Positions 18,960 through 21,330 of a stretch of DNA of 21,330 bases are shown here, piece after piece. This DNA comes from a virus, in IMG/VR virus record IMGVR_UViG_3300032286_001364, positions 1 through 21,330 of that record; one strand, given 5' to 3'. Position numbers and translations under genes: made by a program. Position 1 is the stretch's first letter; each line of letters opens with the position of its first letter. The notes beneath the pieces were generated by a model. That model worked only from the letters and a program-made list of their open reading frames with translations. It was not told the origin of the DNA and searched no databases.

Positions 18960-19040
18960 TACGTGCCGCAGCGATGCGGTTTGTATGTGTCGTGGGGTCC
19001 GCAAGGTTAAATGGGAGTTTTTCATTTCTCCCAGCCCTGA
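18960..19040. other. convergent intergenic region with two small hairpins
   Basis: The gap between the rightward lysis genes and the leftward tRNA terminator holds two inverted repeats. The first, at 18965-18980, pairs CCGCA with TGCGG around a GCGA tetraloop (GNRA type), plus an outer G-U. It is followed by TTTGTATGT, so it could be a weak rightward terminator. The second, at 19012-19033, pairs TGGGAG with CTCCCA around a ten-base T-rich loop and has no U-tract on either side. No convincing gene lies here. Confidence 0.45.
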
Positions 19041-19070
19041 TACAAAATAAGCCACCCTTTCGGATGGCTT
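19041..19070 (-). terminator. intrinsic terminator of the leftward operon, GAAA tetraloop
   Basis: Read on the minus strand, AAGCCA-T-CC pairs with GG-G-TGGCTT around a GAAA loop, giving a nine-pair stem (19049-19070) followed by TATTTTG. The one non-Watson-Crick position is a G-U wobble on the minus strand but a C-A mismatch on the plus strand, and the GNRA loop also exists only on the minus strand. This terminator therefore serves leftward transcripts. It lies two bases beyond the tRNA 3' end. Confidence 0.85.
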
Positions 19071-19072
19071 AG

Positions 19073-19147
19073 TGGTGAACCTGCTAGGAATCGAACCTAG
19101 ATTCTCTGCTTAGAAGGCAGATGTTCTATCCGTTGAACTACAAGTCC
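19073..19147 (-). tRNA. tRNA-Arg (anticodon UCU)
   Basis: The minus strand folds into a complete 75-base cloverleaf. The acceptor stem is GGACTTG/CAGGTTC with two G-U pairs, the D arm GTTC/GAAC, the anticodon stem TCTGC/GCAGA with loop CTTCTAA, the variable loop four bases, and the T arm CTAGG/CCTAG with loop TTCGATT. A discriminator A and an encoded CCA end it. Anticodon TCT reads AGA (and AGG by wobble). The 5' end lies only three bases past the ERF stop codon and the 3' end two bases before the terminator hairpin. The tRNA must therefore be cut out of the operon transcript. Its specificity matches the codon that dominates the giant gene. Confidence 0.95.
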
Positions 19148-19150
19148 AAC

Positions 19151-19891
19151 TTAGAACGGAACGTTATCTTCTGGCTCTTCTTGTACTTCTGGTGCTGAAC
19201 CGGAGCGTGAGTCACGGATTAAATCTAACGCATTTCTAAATGCGGTATCTTTCTCCGAGATTTTGCCCATGTAAGGTTTTGGCTGATACTCTTTAATGTA
19301 CCAATCAAGTGACTTCTCTTGGAGTTCTCCAAGCGTCAAACCCTTGTTCTTACCGAACGGCACGATGAAACCTAAAGCTTCTGCTAAGTCTGGATTGCTA
19401 TTGGTTGTAGCAACAGGTTTAGAGATTGGCTTTGGTGCCGGTGCTGGTGTTGGCTTGAAGTTTTCGTTAGGAATAAACTTAGCGGTTTGAACCACTCTGT
19501 TAATTTCTCCGTCATCGTCATTTGTAGCCACGCCTGCCACTGCGGCCAAAGCGTAACGTCTTAAGTACGAGAAAATTGAACCGGCTTCCTGTGCTTTAAG
19601 TCCCTCGGTTGCAGGGATTGTGCACACACGGTTAATCTCTCCACCATCTTTGTGTAAGATGATTGTGTTAATTCCAATGACATCTCCGCTTCCGATAGGG
19701 AATTGAAGAATTGCGAGTCCGTGCTTGGCAAATATTGGTTTTATTTGGTCAAGGTGGGCTCCCAATGTGGCATAGGAGTTTTTATGAAACGGATTTTGAG
19801 CGTCCGCCATAACGTTTTGCGTTTCTGCAATGGCTTTAACTAAAGCACTGCATAATGCTGGGTCTTGTTGGTTGTATGGTTGTTCTTCCAT
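19151..19891 (-). CDS. erf: ERF-family single-strand annealing protein with ExoX-C-like domain and SSB-like tip
   Basis: This 246-residue protein is an ERF-type recombinase, which anneals complementary single strands in phage recombination and replication. The ERF core spans about residues 10-132, with Asn-Pro-Phe-His-Lys-Asn-Ser-Tyr-Ala-Thr-Leu at 33-43, His-Gly-Leu at 57-59, and Gly-Ser-Ile-Phe-Ser-Tyr-Leu-Arg-Arg-Tyr-Ala-Leu at 104-115 followed by an acidic Asp-Asp-Asp-Gly-Glu. A Pro/Ala/Lys linker (about 141-165) leads to a second small domain (about 172-226) containing Val-Pro-Phe-Gly-Lys-Asn-Lys-Gly-Leu-Thr-Leu-Gly-Glu, the pattern of the exodeoxyribonuclease X C-terminal-like domain. 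The tail is acidic and ends Asp-Asn-Val-Pro-Phe, like the SSB tip that recruits repair proteins. The ATG lies 12 bases after the stop of the ribbon-helix-helix gene, in an A-rich leader without a Shine-Dalgarno sequence. Confidence 0.9.
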   Translation of the reverse strand: MEEQPYNQQDPALCSALVKAIAETQNVMADAQNPFHKNSYATLGAHLDQIKPIFAKHGLAILQFPIGSGDVIGINTIILHKDGGEINRVCTIPATEGLKAQEAGSIFSYLRRYALAAVAGVATNDDDGEINRVVQTAKFIPNENFKPTPAPAPKPISKPVATTNSNPDLAEALGFIVPFGKNKGLTLGELQEKSLDWYIKEYQPKPYMGKISEKDTAFRNALDLIRDSRSGSAPEVQEEPEDNVPF

Positions 19892-19903
19892 GATGTTTTT
19901 TGG

Positions 19904-20077
19904 TTATTTGGTTTGGGTGAAAAAGGATTTACGAATATCTTGACGAATGAATTTCATGATTATGATACGCATTAAAGCGGCACGTGAAATGCCTTCTGCT
20001 CTAGCGTATTTAGTAAGCAATTTAATATCCGGTTCTTCAAGCTTAATCCAAAGTTGTCTGGTTTTAATTAACGGCAT
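19904..20077 (-). CDS. 57-aa ribbon-helix-helix DNA-binding protein
   Basis: This short gene starts with ATG at 20077, overlapping the end of the 99-aa gene by 14 bases, and stops with TAA 12 bases before the ERF start. The product opens Met-Pro-Leu-Ile-Lys-Thr-Arg-Gln-Leu-Trp-Ile-Lys-Leu, the alternating strand expected for DNA contact in Arc/CopG/MetJ-type proteins. A first helix (about 14-28, Asp-Ile-Lys-Leu-Leu-Thr-Lys-Tyr-Ala), a turn with Glu-Gly-Ile-Ser-Arg, and a second helix (about 31-46, Ala-Ala-Leu-Met-Arg-Ile) follow, with a basic tail. Such small proteins usually dimerise and repress promoters, often their own. Tight packing on both sides supports a real gene. Which operator it binds is unknown; the repeats at 20743-20772 are a candidate. 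Confidence 0.78.
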   Translation of the reverse strand: MPLIKTRQLWIKLEEPDIKLLTKYARAEGISRAALMRIIIMKFIRQDIRKSFFTQTK

Positions 20078-20363
20078 TTTTCTTTTTCATTGTAGGTTTA
20101 ATTTTGTTAGGACTAAACAAACATTCAATTAGTTTTGTGATTTCTTTAGCACGTACATTGTCGTTACGGAAATCAATTTCTAATTGACCCTTGGGGAGTG
20201 TACGTGACCAGTCACGCAGTACGCAAAGCATTGTACCATATGCCTTGTAGCCATTGTTATAGCATTCTTGTACCTTGTCGTGGAGTGCCTTGTTGTTGGC
20301 AATCTGTGTAGCCATAACCCACGTTTCGTGGTTGGAATAGCCGTTGTATTGTTCTGTGCTCAT
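20064..20363 (-). CDS. small conserved phage protein with NGYxNxETW motif (99 aa)
   Basis: The protein carries Tyr-Asn-Gly-Tyr-Ser-Asn-His-Glu-Thr-Trp at residues 6-15. This resembles the Asn-Gly-Trp-x-Asn-x-Glu-Thr-Trp opening of a widespread family of small phage proteins (annotated as DUF7249, as I recall). The family's function is not known to me. A helical middle part and a Lys-rich C-terminus (about residues 86-99) follow. The start at 20363 lies 15 bases downstream of the large inverted repeat in its leader, and CTTTCCACACAC precedes the ATG with no Shine-Dalgarno sequence. The 3' end overlaps the ribbon-helix-helix gene by 14 bases. Confidence 0.8.
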   Translation of the reverse strand: MSTEQYNGYSNHETWVMATQIANNKALHDKVQECYNNGYKAYGTMLCVLRDWSRTLPKGQLEIDFRNDNVRAKEITKLIECLFSPNKIKPTMKKKNAVN

Positions 20364-20378
20364 GTGTGTGGAAAGGGA

Positions 20379-20451
20379 TATTGCCCACAGACCCTAAAAC
20401 CCATGAAAGGGGTAGTTATGCGTCACCGTCATAACAAGTCTGTGGACAATA
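20379..20451 (-). promoter_or_regulatory. long inverted repeat with nested hairpins in the leader of the 99-aa gene
   Basis: Arms at 20379-20392 and 20438-20451 pair over 14 positions. The single imperfect pair is C-A on the plus strand but G-U on the minus strand, which suggests selection on the leftward RNA. Inside, GTTATG (20415-20420) pairs with CATAAC (20430-20435), and ACCC (20399-20402) pairs weakly with GGGT (20410-20413), giving a possible three-way junction. The element fills the 97-base gap between the stop of the 79-aa gene and the start of the 99-aa gene and has no U-tract after it. It may be a leader regulatory RNA or small RNA. Alternatively, the arms contain TTGTCCACA and TTGCCCACA, each close to the DnaA box TTATCCACA, so an origin is also possible. 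Confidence 0.6.
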
Positions 20452-20458
20452 AAATGAA

Positions 20459-20698
20459 TTAGTTGTTTTGGTCTTCTAATTCTGCGATACGTTCTTCAAG
20501 TTCATCAATCTTATCAACCATTGCGTTGTGAAGTTTGATTAATTGTTTTTGTGCATCGCCACGATTTTGCAATTCTTCGAGAGAGACATCGAGCCCTTTA
20601 ATAATAAGCTTATTGTCTTTTTCGGTTTCTTGTTGTTCGTGTTTTGAGATTGCTGCGATTAACGCTGCAATCAGTTGGTTTATTTCTTGGTTACTCAT
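20459..20698 (-). CDS. 79-aa coiled-coil protein of unknown function
   Basis: The product is small and acidic, and almost entirely helical by composition. Residues 5-20 form an amphipathic helix (Ile-Asn-Gln-Leu-Ile-Ala-Ala-Leu-Ile). Residues about 50-77 have leucine and isoleucine heptads (Ile-Asp-Glu-Leu-Glu-Glu-Arg-Ile-Ala-Glu-Leu-Glu), a likely dimerising coiled coil. No family is recognised. It sits in the leftward operon between the helicase loader and the 99-aa gene. The ATG at 20698 has an A-rich leader (ACCAAAAACAAA) and no Shine-Dalgarno sequence. The 86-base gap upstream holds the AACTACA repeats, which may regulate this gene. A short scaffolding or regulatory role would fit, but nothing here proves it. 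Confidence 0.7.
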   Translation of the reverse strand: MSNQEINQLIAALIAAISKHEQQETEKDNKLIIKGLDVSLEELQNRGDAQKQLIKLHNAMVDKIDELEERIAELEDQNN

Positions 20699-20742
20699 TT
20701 TGTTTTTGGTTTGTATACGCTGAATTGCGTAGAGTGAATAGA

Positions 20743-20772
20743 AACTACATTTTGTAGTTCCGCAACTACAAA
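20743..20772. repeat. three-copy AACTACA/TGTAGTT inverted repeat upstream of the 79-aa gene
   Basis: The seven-base unit occurs as AACTACA (20743-20749), TGTAGTT (20753-20759) and AACTACA (20764-20770). The middle copy can pair with either neighbour. The right-hand pairing extends to nine perfect base pairs, TTTGTAGTT/AACTACAAA (20751-20772) with loop CCGC. Only one hairpin can form at a time. The element lies between the stop of the helicase loader and the start of the next gene. It could be a repressor operator, an attenuator-like switch, or an mRNA processing or termination site. Confidence 0.7.
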
Positions 20773-20784
20773 GTGCATTTTCTT

Positions 20785-21330
20785 TTATAAATTTTCGGAG
20801 GCCGAAATAACGTCAAATAAGTCCTTATCTTTAAGGCGGGCTACTAGGGCTACCCCCACCTCTTTGTCATGGAAACGCCCCAAAAGCGTCTCTCCGGTCA
20901 AATTTGTGGTGATTATGGTGGGTTTTTGGCTCATTGTACGCTCGTCAATAAGGGCAAATAAGACGCTAGCCATACGGTCAGTCATCTTTTCCTTACCCAT
21001 GTCATCTAGATACAATAAAGGTATTTGGGTCATACGACGCATTTCGGCATCCCAAGACTCTTTACCCCAAGACGCTATCAATCTAGCTTCAAGTTCAAAC
21101 ATGGTTAGGAACAAGCATTTGTGCTTAACAGAGTCTTTCATGTTAAGACGTTGTGCAATGTACCATGCTGCACGTGTCTTGCCCTTACGTGTTGAGCCGT
21201 GAATTAATAATCCTTTTTTGTTCGGCTCCCATGTACGTGCAATTTCTCCTAAGCAAATTGGTAAACGCCCAGGGTCTGTATCACGGAATAGTTCCGGTAC
21301 TTTAAGGATACTAAATCTTTTTGTTGTGCT
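20785..21330 (-). CDS. DnaC/IstB-like helicase loader (AAA+ ATPase), 5' end cut by the right edge
   Basis: The frame is open through the right edge, giving the last 181 residues. An internal ATG at 21141 is not the start, because the Walker A motif lies upstream of it: Gly-Ser-Thr-Arg-Lys-Gly-Lys-Thr at about 21220-21180. Walker B is Leu-Leu-Tyr-Leu-Asp-Asp-Met-Gly, sensor 1 is Ile-Ile-Thr-Thr-Asn, and Val-Ala-Arg-Leu-Lys-Asp near the end fits the arginine-finger helix. This is the AAA+ core of DnaC/IstB-type proteins, which load the replicative helicase onto DNA using ATP. The N-terminal helicase-binding part lies outside the window. Of the 14 arginine codons in the fragment, 11 are CGT, one CGC and two AGA, unlike the giant gene. 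It appears to be the first gene of the leftward operon seen here. Confidence 0.88.
   Translation of the reverse strand, partial: STTKRFSILKVPELFRDTDPGRLPICLGEIARTWEPNKKGLLIHGSTRKGKTRAAWYIAQRLNMKDSVKHKCLFLTMFELEARLIASWGKESWDAEMRRMTQIPLLYLDDMGKEKMTDRMASVLFALIDERTMSQKPTIITTNLTGETLLGRFHDKEVGVALVARLKDKDLFDVISASENL

Noticed and set aside
18832-19050. 72-aa plus-strand frame overlapping the lipoprotein gene as an embedded Rz1-like gene
   Set aside because: It has no lipobox or proline-rich Rz1 pattern and extends into the intergenic hairpins.
18974-19072. Short open frame on the plus strand across the convergent junction (33 aa)
   Set aside because: It runs through the hairpins and terminator, has no ribosome binding site and no protein-like composition.
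19073-19147. tRNA as a phage integration (attachment) site
   Set aside because: It is a complete tRNA expressed as part of a phage operon, with no partial duplicate, integrase or junction visible in the window.
21141-21143. ATG at 21141 as the start of the helicase loader
   Set aside because: The Walker A motif lies upstream of it in the same open frame, so the real start is beyond the right edge.

Overview
The window looks like part of the genome of a tailed, double-stranded DNA bacteriophage. The signs are a giant virion-type polyvalent protein, a holin-like gene, an ERF-family recombinase, a DnaC/IstB-like helicase loader and a phage tRNA, all densely packed with short overlaps. The DNA is AT-rich. 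The host cannot be fixed from the sequence. Most starts lack a clear Shine-Dalgarno sequence and have A-rich leaders, which would suit a host group that relies little on SD pairing (Bacteroidota is one example), but this is inference.

Layout: positions 1-18959 are a rightward late block. It starts with the 3' part of an unrecognised gene (open to the left edge), which ends in a TAATG overlap with one enormous gene. That gene spans 886-18234 (5,782 aa, about 81% of the window). It is a large polyvalent protein of the kind thought to be packaged in the virion and delivered with the DNA. Within it I can place an Ala/Gly-rich, probably membrane-active N-terminal region, an HEILGH metallopeptidase-like motif, a recognisable HEVQH zincin domain, a possible ADP-ribosyltransferase-like HGTPxDF motif, and a clear polyvalent-protein module with the EExQSD signature. 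Most of the chain matches nothing I recognise. It is followed by a holin-like membrane protein and a lipoprotein/membrane protein, probably lysis-related.

Positions 19041-21330 are a leftward block, convergent with the first. In transcription order it holds a DnaC-like helicase loader (cut by the right edge), an 79-aa coiled-coil protein, a 99-aa small phage protein, a 57-aa ribbon-helix-helix protein, an ERF single-strand annealing protein with an ExoX-C-like domain and an SSB-like C-terminal tip, a tRNA-Arg(UCU) three bases after the ERF stop, and a GNRA-capped intrinsic terminator. Two intergenic gaps in this block hold conspicuous inverted repeats: a 14-bp helix enclosing smaller hairpins, and a three-copy AACTACA/TGTAGTT element.

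The two blocks differ in arginine codons. The giant gene is dominated by AGA, while the helicase-loader fragment uses CGN for 12 of 14 arginines. The phage's own tRNA reads AGA. A simple reading is that the early leftward operon makes the replication and annealing proteins plus a tRNA that later supports translation of the very long AGA-rich virion protein.
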